Source of the DNA: Kineothrix sp. MB12-C1
GTDB lineage: Bacteria > Bacillota > Clostridia > Lachnospirales > Lachnospiraceae
Reading direction: 5' to 3'
Length of the DNA: 64,000 bases
NCBI RefSeq assembly: GCF_030863805.1
Contig: NZ_CP132957.1
Location: forward strand, 1,798,001-1,862,000
Part shown: positions 53,536 to 63,400 of the stretch, piece by piece
Position numbering within the stretch: position 1 is the first letter of the stretch
Layout: each line of letters starts with the position of its first letter
Position numbers and translations under genes: made by a program
Notes under the pieces: generated by a model
Told to the model about the DNA's origin: nothing
Database searches by the model: none
Seen by the model: the letters and a program-made list of their open reading frames with translations, nothing else

Positions 53536-55131
53536 TTATTTCATGCTTTCTACTGCAGCCTTTTCTATCGGTAATCCCGCTTTATAGCGACTGATGAATG
53601 CATCGAATCCTTCCACATCTTTCGGATCAGGATCCATCTTAATTCCTTTATTTCCTGCAAATACTTTTTCATTCAGATAATGAGAAAGTGTCTCATCGGC
53701 TTCTTTGTTGTTCATATAAGAAGCAAGTACGGCAATTCCCCATGCTCCGCCTTCTCCTGCGGTCTCCATAACAGATACCGGAGTATCCATAGCCGCTGCC
53801 AGGAAGCCTTGACCAACACCTTCTGTCTTGAACAAGCCGCCATGACCGAATATTTCATCCGCCTGAACTTTCTCCTCTTTAAATAGAATATCCAGACCTA
53901 TCTTCAAAGCTGCCAGAGAAGAGTACAGGTGTGATCTCATAAAATTAGCAAGAGTAAAATTGCAGTTCATCTCACGTGCGAACAGAGGGCGCCCCTCATC
54001 GAAACCGGTTACCGGCTCCCCTGAGAAATAGCAATAGGAAAGCAGACCGCCACAATCGGCATCTCCTTCTAACGCCTTGAAGTACAAATCATCATAGAGC
54101 TTAGGCATATTCACTTCCAAGCCGATTGTCTCCATAAATTCTTTAAAAATATTCACCCATGCATTTAAGTCCGAAGTACAATTATTGCAATGAACCATAG
54201 CCACCAGGCTTCCATCCGGTGTGGTCACTAAATCGATTTCCGGGTATACCTTGGAAAGGTCTTTCTCCAACACAATCATAGCAAAAACACTTGTTCCGGC
54301 AGAAACATTACCGGTTTTCACAGCTACACTGTTAGTCGCCGTCATACCGGTTCCCGCATCGCCTTCCGGAGGACAAATGGAAATTCCAGCCTTCAACTCA
54401 CCGGTGGGATCTAGAAGCTTCGCCCCTTCTTCCGTAAGAGTTCCTGCATTTTCACCGGCAAGAAGAACCTTAGGAAGTATATCCATTAGCTTCCATGAAT
54501 AATTTTCTCCTGCTACCAACTGGTCGAACTGCTCTATCATCTGCTTATTATAATCTTTCGTATCGATATCGATAGGGAACATACCGGATGCATCGCCTAC
54601 ACCGAGCACTCTTTCTCCGGTAAGCTTCCAATGTACATAGCCGGCAAGCGTAGTGAAGAAGTCAATATCCTTCACATGTTCTTCCTTATCCAGAATCGCC
54701 TGTCTTAAATGGGAAATACTCCATCTGAGAGGAATATTGTAATCGAATAATTCGGTCAGCTCCGCTGCTGCCTGGCCTGTCGTAGTATTTCTCCATGTAC
54801 GGAAAGGAACGAGAATCTCGCCTTCCTTGTCGAACGCCATATAACCGTGCATCATAGCACTGAAACCGATACTTCCTATTGTCTGAAGCGAAACATCATA
54901 TTTGCTCTTCACTTCCTCAGCCAGTTTGCTATAGCTGCCCTGAAGCCCTTTCCATACATCCTCAATACTATAAGTCCAAACACCATCCTTGTATTGATTC
55001 TCCCAGCCATAACCGCCGGAGGCGATAGGGGAATTATCTTCCCCTATCAAAACTGCCTTTATTCTCGTTGAACCGAGCTCAATACCCAATGCCGTCTTTC
55101 CGTTAAGAATCATTTCTTTTATATTGCTCAT
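53536..55131 (-). CDS. araB: FGGY-family kinase, L-ribulokinase by context
   Basis: Sugar kinase of about 531 residues that should phosphorylate L-ribulose. The N-terminal ATP-site motif [31 protein letters not shown], the second-domain GDAGTGM and [14 protein letters not shown], and the C-terminal [13 protein letters not shown] are FGGY-family features. The sequence is of the clostridial type rather than the E. coli AraB type, so the substrate rests on its place between araA and araD. Start: ATG at 55131, with another in-frame ATG at 55143 directly after GGGAAAGGG; see the leader finding. Confidence 0.85.
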   Translation of the reverse strand: MSNIKEMILNGKTALGIELGSTRIKAVLIGEDNSPIASGGYGWENQYKDGVWTYSIEDVWKGLQGSYSKLAEEVKSKYDVSLQTIGSIGFSAMMHGYMAFDKEGEILVPFRTWRNTTTGQAAAELTELFDYNIPLRWSISHLRQAILDKEEHVKDIDFFTTLAGYVHWKLTGERVLGVGDASGMFPIDIDTKDYNKQMIEQFDQLVAGENYSWKLMDILPKVLLAGENAGTLTEEGAKLLDPTGELKAGISICPPEGDAGTGMTATNSVAVKTGNVSAGTSVFAMIVLEKDLSKVYPEIDLVTTPDGSLVAMVHCNNCTSDLNAWVNIFKEFMETIGLEVNMPKLYDDLYFKALEGDADCGGLLSYCYFSGEPVTGFDEGRPLFAREMNCNFTLANFMRSHLYSSLAALKIGLDILFKEEKVQADEIFGHGGLFKTEGVGQGFLAAAMDTPVSVMETAGEGGAWGIAVLASYMNNKEADETLSHYLNEKVFAGNKGIKMDPDPKDVEGFDAFISRYKAGLPIEKAAVESMK

Positions 55132-55181
55132 ATAAATAACCATGCCCTTTCCCTTAAAACATCATCTATTCTGTATGATAG

Positions 55182-56684
55182 TTATCTGAATGCAATTTCA
55201 TTCCATCTCAGTTCATTCTTGAAGTTTCTGATCGTCGTATCATTATCGATAACAACGCTTTCAATTCCCATCGCTGCCGCCCAATCTACCATCTGGTCTA
55301 CAGTAAGATCATAAGAGAATGCTGTATGGTGTGCACCGCCTGCCAGAATCCAAGCTTCTGCTCCTACCTTAAGGTTAGGCTGAGGTGTCCAGAATGCTGC
55401 CGCAACCGGAAGCTTGGGCATCGGCTTCTCGATTTCCTTGCAGTCCACTGCATTGATAATCAAGCGGAATCTCGTTCCCAAATCGATTAAGGAGGTTGCT
55501 ACCGCAGAACCTGTCTTCGATGTGAATACGAGACGTGCGGGTTCTTCTCTGTTACCCATGGATAAAGGATTAACCTTAATGCCCACCTTTCCACTCGCAA
55601 CAGTAGGGCATACCTCTAACATATGTGCCTGTAGAATACCTTCTTTACCCGGTACAAGATTATAAGTATAGTCTTCCATAAAGGAGGTTCCTTTTGCATC
55701 TTTAATACCGGAAGCCATAATCTTCATTAAGCGAACCATAGCCGCTGTCTTCCAGTCACCTTCTCCGCCGAATCCATAGCCTTTTTCCATTAATCTCTGG
55801 ATGGCAAGACCGGGAAGCTGCTGCAACTGTCCCAAATCGCCAAAGTGAGTAACAATTGCATGATAATTTCTTTCTTCAAGGAATTTCTCAAATCCAATCT
55901 CAATGCCTGCCTGAACTGCAACATGTTTTCTAAAGTCCGCTTCATCCCTTCCTTCAAGAATAATGTCGTATTTGGAATAATATTCCTCAACGAGAGCATT
56001 CGTCTCGCCTTCCGTTACTGCATTTACATATTCTACAATCTCATTTACCGGATAAGCATCGATTTCCCAGCCGAATTTAATCTGTGCTTCTACTTTGTCG
56101 CCTTCTGTTACCGCTACGTTCCTCATATTATCTGCAACACGGCATACGCGGATGTGGGAAGATTCCATAATACCGATTGCGGTTCTCATCCAATCGGCCA
56201 TCGTCTTCTGTACTTCCTTATCACTCCAATGCCCTACTACTACTTTCCTCTCGATGCCCATGCGGCTTACGATATGACCGTATTCCCTGTCACCATGAGC
56301 GGACTGATTTTCATTCATAAAGTCCATATCGATATCATCATAAGGAATCTCTTCATTAAACTGTGTATGAAGGTGCATCAATGGCTTTCTATATTCCTGA
56401 AGTCCAAGTATCCACGATTTCGCCGGAGAGAAAGTGTGCATCCATGTGATGACACCTGCACATTCTTCGTCCGCGTTCGCTTCGTTGAAGGTTCTTCTTA
56501 TTAATTCATTCGTAATTAATGTGGGTTTCCATACGATCTCAAAAGGAAACATTCCCGAGTTGTTCAAATTCTCTACAATGATCTTAGAGTGCTCTGCTAC
56601 CCTTGTGAGGCATTCATCTCCATATAAATCCTGTGAACCTGTGCAAAACCAAAATTTGTAATTCTTTCCTGTTTTCATTTTCAA
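55182..56684 (-). CDS. araA: L-arabinose isomerase
   Basis: Manganese-dependent cytoplasmic enzyme of 500 residues that converts L-arabinose to L-ribulose. Length and sequence fit the family throughout: WFCTGSQDLYG at the N-terminus, GVITWMHTFSPAKSWI near 78-93, GREYGHIVSRM-like HGDREYGHIVSRMG near 130-143, GGEGDWKTAAMVRLMK near 305-320, FMEDYTYNL near 333-341 and GGAHHTAFSYDLT near 447-459, the last two carrying metal or catalytic residues in relatives. AGGAGG precedes the ATG. First gene of the operon, with a strong promoter about 190 bases upstream. Confidence 0.96.
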   Translation of the reverse strand: MKMKTGKNYKFWFCTGSQDLYGDECLTRVAEHSKIIVENLNNSGMFPFEIVWKPTLITNELIRRTFNEANADEECAGVITWMHTFSPAKSWILGLQEYRKPLMHLHTQFNEEIPYDDIDMDFMNENQSAHGDREYGHIVSRMGIERKVVVGHWSDKEVQKTMADWMRTAIGIMESSHIRVCRVADNMRNVAVTEGDKVEAQIKFGWEIDAYPVNEIVEYVNAVTEGETNALVEEYYSKYDIILEGRDEADFRKHVAVQAGIEIGFEKFLEERNYHAIVTHFGDLGQLQQLPGLAIQRLMEKGYGFGGEGDWKTAAMVRLMKIMASGIKDAKGTSFMEDYTYNLVPGKEGILQAHMLEVCPTVASGKVGIKVNPLSMGNREEPARLVFTSKTGSAVATSLIDLGTRFRLIINAVDCKEIEKPMPKLPVAAAFWTPQPNLKVGAEAWILAGGAHHTAFSYDLTVDQMVDWAAAMGIESVVIDNDTTIRNFKNELRWNEIAFR

Positions 56685-56695
56685 TCCTCCTATGC

Positions 56696-56784
56696 GTTGT
56701 ATTGTTTGTAAGTGTTATATCCATATGCAAGCCGAATATTCCAACACATTTGCTAAAGTTGTATTGTTTTGTCCTAGTTGTATT
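56696..56784 (-). promoter_or_regulatory. Direct repeats in the araA leader, possible regulator sites
   Basis: On the plus strand GTTGTATTGTTTGT (56696-56709), GTTGTATTGTTTTGT (56758-56772) and GTTGTATT (56777-56784). TTGTA is the half-site of the AraR operator, but no full palindrome is seen. The repeats lie in the transcribed leader. A regulatory role is inferred from position and repetition only. Confidence 0.35.
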
Positions 56785-56877
56785 CTTTTATAATTCATAC
56801 GAAAACCATATTTTCGACTCATATCCTATATAACATATACAAATATTTATAATTTCCTTTTCATTCTTTATAAGATA

Positions 56878-56906
56878 ATAATATATTTTTCCTCTATACT
56901 TGTCAA
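56878..56906 (-). promoter_or_regulatory. Sigma-A-type promoter of araA-araB-araD
   Basis: On the minus strand TTGACA (56906-56901) and TATTAT (56883-56878) are separated by exactly 17 bases, giving a start near 56870. It is the best promoter match in the gap and faces araA. Confidence 0.78.
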
Positions 56907-56938
56907 TACGTAATTACATACTTATAATACAAATACAA

Positions 56939-56971
56939 AAAAGTTGTACCATTTATATAAGTACAACTTTT
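56939..56971 (-). terminator. Terminator after the dCache chemoreceptor gene
   Basis: AAAAGTTGTAC (56939-56949) pairs with GTACAACTTTT (56961-56971). On the minus strand the stem is followed by TTTTGTATTTG. It lies 23 bases past the chemoreceptor stop and directly upstream of the araA promoter. Its arms contain TTGTAC, so it might double as a regulator site. Confidence 0.78.
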
Positions 56972-56993
56972 CATATCACCTTTGCAATATTAA

Positions 56994-58751
56994 TTATTTA
57001 AATCTCTGTACAATTTCTTCTAACTGTTGTGCTAACTCCTTCAACTCCTTCGTATGGCTGGCAACTTCCTCCATGGAAGCAAGCTGTTCCTGAGAAGTAG
57101 CGGAAACCTCTTCCGTAGCCGCAGATGTTTCTTCCGTCGATGCGGAAATGGATTCCATATTTCCTACTATTTCATCCTTCATCCTGCGCATCTGCCTGCT
57201 GTCCTCCGTAATAGAGGATACCCTATCGATAAGAGACCTGATCTCTTCCGCAATATTTAAAAATATTTCTTTCGTATTATCAACTGCCAAGGACTGTTCT
57301 TCTATAACCTTAAGTACTGAAGCCATCGTCTTTACCGAGGAATCTGCATATGTATGAATTTCTTCGATTGCACCATTTATTTCACCCACTTCTGAAGCAG
57401 ACTGTTCCGCAAGCTTGCGTATTTCCTCTGCAACTACTGCAAATCCTCTTCCTGCATCTCCTGCCCTTGCCGCTTCTATGGAGGCATTGAGGGCAAGGAG
57501 ATTGGTCTGCTCGGAGATTTGAATAATCGCTTCCGTTACCGAATTAATGTTGTTGGCGCTCGCCATAACCTTATTAATGACCTCATCAATTTCATGAATT
57601 GCACTGTCTGTCTTATTCATGGATTCTGCAAGTGTTCCCACCGCTGCAAGCCCACTTTCCCTTAACTCTTCCGTTCTCTGTGTCGTAAGGTTCATCTGCT
57701 CTGTGGACTCCGATACGGATTCGATATTATTCGCCAATTCATCCACTTTGTTTACCGTATCCGCTACACTGGAAGCCTCATCCGATACCGCACTGGCAAC
57801 TTCTTGAATGGTAACCGCTACTTCATTAATTGCTTTCGATGTTTCATCCGTTATCCCGGCGAGAGAATCTGAGAACCGGAGGACTGTTCCCGAAGACTTC
57901 TTCAGCGCACCGATAAGTTCTTGCATATTATGAAGCATAATATTAAAAGAATTGCCAAGCAGCCCTGTCTCATCCCTATTTCTCACCGATAATGCCGCAA
58001 TATTCAAATTGCCATTCGAAACTTGTTCCAAAGAGCCGCTGATTCGTCGAATAGGAGTGGCAATATGGCGTGCAAAAAGGAAGATAACTGCCAGTCCGAT
58101 AACAAGCGAAATAATTAATACTATCACTAATGTATTTAAAATAGTGCTTGCACCTGCGTTATAGTCCATGGCATAGGAGCCTGCAGATACAATCCATCCC
58201 CAATCTGCTTCCTGTTTCTGATAGGATATCTTAAGCGCTGTCGCTTCAGAACCCGGTAAATTCCATGTGTAGGTCACATAACCTCCGCCATTAACACCTA
58301 TGTTAATCTGCTCCTGAACGAATTTCGTTCCATCACCGCTCTTATCCTCCACATCCCATACATTCTGCCCTTCTAACGACGGATGTGCAACCTCATTACC
58401 CTGTGCATCGTATACGACGAAATAACCATTTTCTCCCAAATCAACACTGGAGTTAATGGGACGCTTTCCTTCCGCATCCTTTTCCCCAAGCAAAGCAACC
58501 TTAACTTGTTCCTGCGCATCTTCAAGGGTCAAAGTCCCCCTCTCCACTTCCTCTTGCTTGGCATCAATCAATTGGAGAGCCTGCTCCACGCTATTTTTCA
58601 GTATGACCTCCCCTTTTTTATCGAGTTCCGACTTCGCCGTCGTATAGCTGAATGCTCCCGTTAATGCCAGCGGTATCGTCAATAATAGGCTGGATATAAT
58701 AACCAACTTAAGTTGAATGGTAAATCTGATATTTCTTTTTTCCTTTTTCAT
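56994..58751 (-). CDS. Methyl-accepting chemotaxis protein with dCache sensor
   Basis: Chemoreceptor of 585 residues. TM1 at about 12-33; extracytoplasmic dCache-type sensor (about 35-205), with [26 protein letters not shown] and the later [15 protein letters not shown] typical of such domains; TM2 at about 207-229; HAMP (about 230-282); signalling domain with [20 protein letters not shown]. Cache sensors bind amino acids, organic acids or sugars; the ligand is unknown here. GGGAAGAGAG precedes the ATG. It is the last gene of a unit with the Mrr-like nuclease and the ABC-class ATPase. Confidence 0.93.
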   Translation of the reverse strand: MKKEKRNIRFTIQLKLVIISSLLLTIPLALTGAFSYTTAKSELDKKGEVILKNSVEQALQLIDAKQEEVERGTLTLEDAQEQVKVALLGEKDAEGKRPINSSVDLGENGYFVVYDAQGNEVAHPSLEGQNVWDVEDKSGDGTKFVQEQINIGVNGGGYVTYTWNLPGSEATALKISYQKQEADWGWIVSAGSYAMDYNAGASTILNTLVIVLIISLVIGLAVIFLFARHIATPIRRISGSLEQVSNGNLNIAALSVRNRDETGLLGNSFNIMLHNMQELIGALKKSSGTVLRFSDSLAGITDETSKAINEVAVTIQEVASAVSDEASSVADTVNKVDELANNIESVSESTEQMNLTTQRTEELRESGLAAVGTLAESMNKTDSAIHEIDEVINKVMASANNINSVTEAIIQISEQTNLLALNASIEAARAGDAGRGFAVVAEEIRKLAEQSASEVGEINGAIEEIHTYADSSVKTMASVLKVIEEQSLAVDNTKEIFLNIAEEIRSLIDRVSSITEDSRQMRRMKDEIVGNMESISASTEETSAATEEVSATSQEQLASMEEVASHTKELKELAQQLEEIVQRFK

Positions 58752-58779
58752 TCGTTCTCTCTTCCCGGAGATAACTATT

Positions 58780-59244
58780 TTATCTCTCTATCGTCTTCTC
58801 CTGCATCATACTATCCAGATATCCCCTATCCCATAATAGAATCTTAAGCTTTCCGGCCGCTTCTACCGCCGGCGACGTAAAGTATTGATTCGTCAACACT
58901 ACCCCTACCATGCGATCATAATAATCCCTTCCCGCATACGCTTCCTGTACCGCTTTTACTCCTACCGGTGTGGAATAACATTTACACTGAATAGCATAAG
59001 TTACCCCCTCTTTTTCCGCTAATATATCAATCCCATAGTCACCGCTCCCTTTTGTTACCTCCACTTCCACAAATCCTCTTTCCTGCAGAAGCTCAGCACA
59101 AAATTGCTCGAAGTCATGTCCTTCCATCTCATCGATAGAATTAGGTCTTCGTTTTCTATGCAAAAGATGATACAAAAGCACAGTAATCATTGCGATTAGA
59201 ATAACGAGTATTAGTACAATCATCGCTCCACCGTATCCTGCCAT
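58780..59244 (-). CDS. Membrane-anchored Mrr-like restriction endonuclease domain protein
   Basis: Protein of 154 residues. A TM helix at about 7-28 ([21 protein letters not shown]) precedes a PD-(D/E)XK nuclease-like domain: [49 protein letters not shown]-type motif with Asp72-Asp76 region and QCK. This is the Mrr_cat family; the E. coli enzyme cuts methylated DNA, but many anchored relatives have no known role. The N-terminal winged helix of Mrr is missing. A strong GGAGGAAAGGAGAAGAGG site lies before the ATG. It sits 28 bases before the chemoreceptor gene and 38 after the ATPase gene. Confidence 0.85.
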   Translation of the reverse strand: MAGYGGAMIVLILVILIAMITVLLYHLLHRKRRPNSIDEMEGHDFEQFCAELLQERGFVEVEVTKGSGDYGIDILAEKEGVTYAIQCKCYSTPVGVKAVQEAYAGRDYYDRMVGVVLTNQYFTSPAVEAAGKLKILLWDRGYLDSMMQEKTIER

Positions 59245-59282
59245 CCTCTTCTCCTTTCCTCCCCGGATTCTCTTATCAGGCT

Positions 59283-61064
59283 CTACAGACCTTTTATCTG
59301 CAGACTCCGGCAGCGATTTATACAGGCGAATACTTCCTGTTTTCTTGGAAGCGCCATGCCTGCCGGAAGATAACTCCCAGGAACAACAGTTGACAGACCC
59401 TCCTTCTCCATTAATTCCATTAGCTTATCTACAATTTCCTGTACCGTATATTTCCCATTGAATAACTTCTGCTGCGCATAAGCGAGCAGATAGCCAAGCG
59501 CCGTCACCTGCTCCGAATCCGCAATCTGTTCCACGTAATGGAGATGAATCGTCTCCTTATTAAGCATTACTCCTTCTTTTCCCATTCCTTTTATTTTAAT
59601 ACGGTCACCATCTCTTCGCTCATTCCCTCTCCTGCCATAACCTCTTCCGGGCGCATTTCCCCTATTTTCCGATGTATGCCCATCAAATACTAAAGCAGGA
59701 ATAGGCATACGTCTATAATCCGGCATATTAGGTACTTCTCGCGGTAACGTCACCGCCGGGAATGCCTTAGCTTCCTCTTTGGCAAATGCTGTAATCTCTT
59801 CCGGCTTATAATGATCCATCTGAATAATACAGTCCGCAATCTGAAAATAAGAACCGGAGCTTCCCGCTACCAGAATACAGGATACTCCTCTTTCCTCATA
59901 TAAGAATCTAGCCCTCTCTATAAAAGGTGTAATCGGCTCCTTATCTCTATGAACAACGCGCTGCATAAGCTCGTCCCTCACCATGAAGTTGGTGGCACTC
60001 GTATCTTCGTCTATCAATAACAGAGAAGAGCCGCTTTCAATCGCCTCCACTACATTCGCGGCCTGAGAAGTACTTCCGCTGGCATCCTCTGTCTCGAACC
60101 TTTTGGTATCCTTTCCACCCGGAAGATTATTGACAAATAATGAGATATCATCTCCCTTTACACTTCTTCCATCTTCCGCACGAATTTTCACCGCATCAGC
60201 AATAGTTACTACATATTCTCTGCCGTCTCCTGATATATGGTTATAGACTCCAAGCTCCAATGCTTTTAACAGGGTGGATTTTCCATGATAGCCCCCTCCT
60301 ACAATTAAGGTAATCCCCTTTTTGATTCCCATACCGAATATCTCACCCTTATGAGGAAGCTGCATCCTCACCTCCATAGACTCCGGCGATAGGAACGGCA
60401 CACTGTTCTTCATCGGTTTATCGGAAATTCCTGATTCCCTAGGCAGAACCGAGCCATTAGCCACAAAAGCTACAAGCCCCATTCCCTCCAAGTTCTCTCT
60501 TATATAATGCCTGTCATCTGCCAGGAACAATATCTTCTTTATCTCATCCTTATTTAGACGCGCATAAAAAAATACACTTTGCACACATTGAGGCAAAAAA
60601 TCAAAAAGAATTTTCTCAAGTTCCTGTGAGCAAATGGTTCTCCCATTGGCAGGAAACCCAATTTCTATACGTACCGTAACATTTCCATTTTCCGGCGCAA
60701 TCATACATGCTGTTCTCTCGATCACCTCTTGTCCACACCGGCTTACCGCCAAAAGCCCGCTCTTGCCGGAACCCTTCGCTTTAAAATTATACCGTTCTGC
60801 CGAGTCTCCGAATAGTCTGAGCAAATAATCCTGCATTGCTACCCTACGCTCCTTCTTCTCATAGCACTCCATGGGAAATCCCGCCTTCGTTCCCTCCACA
60901 TGGATACTCACTTTAGACGGAGATGCGAAGGGATCACCCTGTACATGGTCAATGGATAGGGTATAATTTCCAAAGGAATATGCACCGCGAGTATCTTTAT
61001 ATGCAGGATAACCTTTACGATCTATGCTTCTAAGAAGTTTCTGTAAATCTGTCGATGTCTTCAT
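59283..61064 (-). CDS. Predicted ATPase of the ABC class (COG3044)
   Basis: Cytoplasmic protein of about 593 residues with an unusual ABC-type ATPase core. Walker A is GGGYHGKSTLLKAL near 260-273, a signature-like region follows (TEDASGSTSQAANVVEAIESG), and Walker B is SSLLLIDEDTSATNFM. This set is typical of the COG3044 family, whose function is unknown. The N-terminal 230 residues and the C-terminal helical domain belong to the same family. The second ATG (61064) is chosen because GAGGGG lies seven bases before it, whereas the ATG at 61070 is too close. First gene of the unit. Confidence 0.85.
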   Translation of the reverse strand: MKTSTDLQKLLRSIDRKGYPAYKDTRGAYSFGNYTLSIDHVQGDPFASPSKVSIHVEGTKAGFPMECYEKKERRVAMQDYLLRLFGDSAERYNFKAKGSGKSGLLAVSRCGQEVIERTACMIAPENGNVTVRIEIGFPANGRTICSQELEKILFDFLPQCVQSVFFYARLNKDEIKKILFLADDRHYIRENLEGMGLVAFVANGSVLPRESGISDKPMKNSVPFLSPESMEVRMQLPHKGEIFGMGIKKGITLIVGGGYHGKSTLLKALELGVYNHISGDGREYVVTIADAVKIRAEDGRSVKGDDISLFVNNLPGGKDTKRFETEDASGSTSQAANVVEAIESGSSLLLIDEDTSATNFMVRDELMQRVVHRDKEPITPFIERARFLYEERGVSCILVAGSSGSYFQIADCIIQMDHYKPEEITAFAKEEAKAFPAVTLPREVPNMPDYRRMPIPALVFDGHTSENRGNAPGRGYGRRGNERRDGDRIKIKGMGKEGVMLNKETIHLHYVEQIADSEQVTALGYLLAYAQQKLFNGKYTVQEIVDKLMELMEKEGLSTVVPGSYLPAGMALPRKQEVFACINRCRSLQIKGL

Positions 61065-61370
61065 TTTCATACCCCTCTGCACGCTTCGTGCGCATTCAAA
61101 TAAATAAGTTGAAAACACATTTTATTCAACTTTATACTTCATATCTACAATTCAATTTAATTACGTCTTATCATATAACTTTTTAGAAGAAATGAAAACT
61201 AGTATTCCTAAAAATAATATAATAAAGTCTTTCCTATAATTCAAAAAAAGCTGTCGCTCCAGTAGATTATTCATCTACTGAGGCGACAGCCTCACTCATC
61301 CTCTTAAAATACTAGTAACTATTCAGTGCAGTAGGTGCACCAGCCTACTGAATAATTACAAATGACATTA
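61065..61370. other. Gap with terminators between ATPase and HAD genes
   Basis: No gene is seen. The strong terminator at 61250-61290 ends the HAD gene transcript. A second hairpin, CAGTAGG/CCTACTG (61329-61350), lies between it and the HAD stop codon. The A+T-rich part 61065-61240 must hold the promoter of the ATPase gene, but no clear hexamer pair was found. Confidence 0.6.
61250..61290 (-). terminator. Intrinsic terminator after the HAD phosphatase gene
   Basis: GCTGTCGC (61250-61257) pairs with GCGACAGC (61283-61290) and CAGTAGA (61260-61266) with TCTACTG (61274-61280). On the minus strand a run of seven T follows. A textbook intrinsic terminator. Confidence 0.92.
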
Positions 61371-62198
61371 TTATACCAACTTTAGTTGTTCCAATACCGT
61401 ATAGACTCCATCAGCATCTATATCCGGTGCGATCATATCTGCATACTGCTTTAATATTGGAACACTATTTTCCATCGCAATCCCAATATGAGAAAATTGA
61501 ATCATCTCTATATCGTTATAACCATCACCTAAGGCAATTACTGACTCTTTCGTTTCATCAATATAGTTTAGGATATGACTTATTCCTACTGCCTTATTAA
61601 TTCCTATTTTCGTCACCTCACCGCTACTCTTATCTGAGGCATCAACAATACTGTTCGGAAGGATATAAAAATAGTCAGAAAACTTTTCTTTTAGCTCATC
61701 CAGATTCCCTTTATAGTTAAAAAAGTTAATCTTCTCGATCTGATTGATATCCTTTGAATCGTGAATAATCATCATGATTCTTTCCATCTCTTCTGAGACG
61801 CCTGTTTCCGGATACATCTCTTGCATTAGGTTCAAGAGGTACTCTTTGGATGATTGCCAAACATAGCAAGCATCCTTCGCCCCATACAAAATGTGCGCAT
61901 TCCACTGTTCCAAATCCTGTGATAGATGATAAAGCATTTCTTTATCCATCACATCGCGATAAATTTCCTTGCCTGCATATTCTACATAGGAACCATTTCC
62001 CAAGACCATACCTTGAAATTCCAAATCCAGAAGCTGTTCCGGCAACTCCACCTTACTACGCCCTGTGGCCAGAAATATTTTATGCCCCTTTTCCTTTAAC
62101 CTTTGCAGTGCCAATCCCGCTGACTCCCGCAACACACCTTTATCATTTAAGAGGGTGCCATCGATATCAAAGAAAATCAACATGCTTTTCCTTTCCAT
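61371..62198 (-). CDS. Cof-type HAD phosphatase
   Basis: Cytoplasmic sugar- or cofactor-phosphatase of 275 residues. Motif I FFDIDGTLLND (nucleophile Asp11, Asp13), motif II FLATGRS near 40, motif III Lys in KIGINKAVG near 205, motif IV ALGDGYNDIEMI near 228. The cap between motifs II and III fits subclass IIB. AGAGGG lies nine bases before the ATG. It follows the broken histidine phosphatase gene by about 100 bases. The substrate cannot be read from sequence. Confidence 0.92.
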   Translation of the reverse strand: MERKSMLIFFDIDGTLLNDKGVLRESAGLALQRLKEKGHKIFLATGRSKVELPEQLLDLEFQGMVLGNGSYVEYAGKEIYRDVMDKEMLYHLSQDLEQWNAHILYGAKDACYVWQSSKEYLLNLMQEMYPETGVSEEMERIMMIIHDSKDINQIEKINFFNYKGNLDELKEKFSDYFYILPNSIVDASDKSSGEVTKIGINKAVGISHILNYIDETKESVIALGDGYNDIEMIQFSHIGIAMENSVPILKQYADMIAPDIDADGVYTVLEQLKLV

Positions 62199-62296
62199 TT
62201 ACTTCACCCTCTTTCCATTAATTTACTGTGTCTGTTCAGCACCTCCACAGTTACATGTAAAAACTATTAAAGTCACCTTAGAACCATGTTACTGAA

Positions 62297-63191
62297 TTAG
62301 CCCTCACGATAACTAGTATCACCAACAACTTCCATTGTATAATTACCGTCTTTATATTTCAAGATCGTAACAGAACAATTTCCAATATCTTCGCCATTGT
62401 AGTCATCAGGTACATACATCTCCAAAATAGTCGGTATCTGACTGCCGGATGATACTACCAGTACATTACCTCCACCTGCCGCAAGAGATTCTTCCACTAA
62501 CTGGTTCATTGCCGCTCCGGCACGAGCCAAAATCTCATCATAAGACTCTGCCGCCTGTAACGCATCATTCGCTGCAATCGCATCCGCAATGCCACGGTCT
62601 CCTAAGATTTCATATACTTCGCCGTAGTGTGTCCATTCTTCGTCAAAAGTATATCCATATTCTTCGAAAATTGGATTCCACATCGCCGCATTGGTTCCGC
62701 CTTCATATCCTCCATAATTCCATTCATTGAAACCAACATTCTCTACCAGCATAGGTATTTCATTATCATTTTGCTCTAATATTAATTTTGCCGTTTTAAT
62801 CTGACGCCCTAACTCACCACTATAGGCAGCGACAAATTTCACGTCTTTCAGTCCTGCTCCGACTAGTTGGGCCTGTTCAATTCCTACTCCTGTTAAAGGG
62901 GAATCACAGAATCCTTGTACCTGTCCGGTAGTATTAAAAAATGTCTTACCATGTCTTACCATGTCTTACCATATAAATTGTCACTTCATCCGACACTGGC
63001 ACATCTGTTTCTGCATCGGCTATTTCCTCGGCTTCCGTATTCGCATCGACTTCTGTATTGGCATTTGCCTCCACATTGGTTTCCACCATATCTACACTTG
63101 TATCTGCGCCTTGCGTGTTTTGTGCTTTTTGACCACATCCTGCTAACGATACTGTTAGGCAAAGCAGAATTCCTATCACTGTCTTTTTCAT
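62297..63191 (-). pseudogene. Lipoprotein histidine phosphatase disrupted by a 10-bp tandem repeat
   Basis: From ATG 63191 (GGAGG five bases before) a lipoprotein signal (SLAGCGQ) and an acidic linker lead to TIYMVRHGKTW and a premature TAA at 62948-62946. The rest of the protein (FFNTTGQVQGFCDSPLTG..., with the later RQIKTAK and VLVVSSGSQ) continues in another frame to 62297. The sequence ATGGTAAGAC stands three times; with two copies the frame runs through RHG and gives one protein of 294 residues. The RHG motif holds the catalytic His of the histidine phosphatase family. Re-initiation at ATG 62962, in the repeat, could make a form without signal peptide. As it stands the full lipoprotein is not made, unless the repeat changes length in some cells. 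Confidence 0.85.
62941..62970 (-). repeat. Three tandem copies of a 10-bp unit in a coding region
   Basis: On the plus strand ATGTCTTACC stands at 62941-62950, 62951-62960 and 62961-62970, followed by AT. The unit lies exactly on the codons of MVRHGKT. Ten is not a multiple of three, so gain or loss of one copy switches the reading frame. Confidence 0.95.
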
Positions 63192-63400
63192 CGTTTCCTC
63201 CATAGTTTCTTTTTTAGAATTTAATTTTTTAGATTATAGTCACTATATCTATGTTTATTATATTAATTCTTTTGTGCACTTTCAAATAAATGCAGTTCCA
63301 TGATAGCGTAAATTTACTGTAGGATTTAATTGGGTAGAGAATCCCCTTGATGTGTTTTAGATTTAACCTCTTTTCACAATATACCTACTTTCTATTCTTT

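Larger units (their letters stand above)
56685..56993. other. Regulatory gap upstream of araA
   Basis: No gene is seen. From right to left it holds the chemoreceptor terminator (56939-56971), the araA promoter (56878-56906), and a leader of about 185 bases with three GTTGTATT direct repeats (56696, 56758 and 56777 on the plus strand). The first two extend to near-identical GTTGTATTGTTT(T)GT. Confidence 0.65.

Noticed and set aside
62941-62970. CRISPR or small satellite array
   Set aside because: Only three 10-bp copies without spacers, located on codons of a phosphatase motif; this is a coding tandem repeat.
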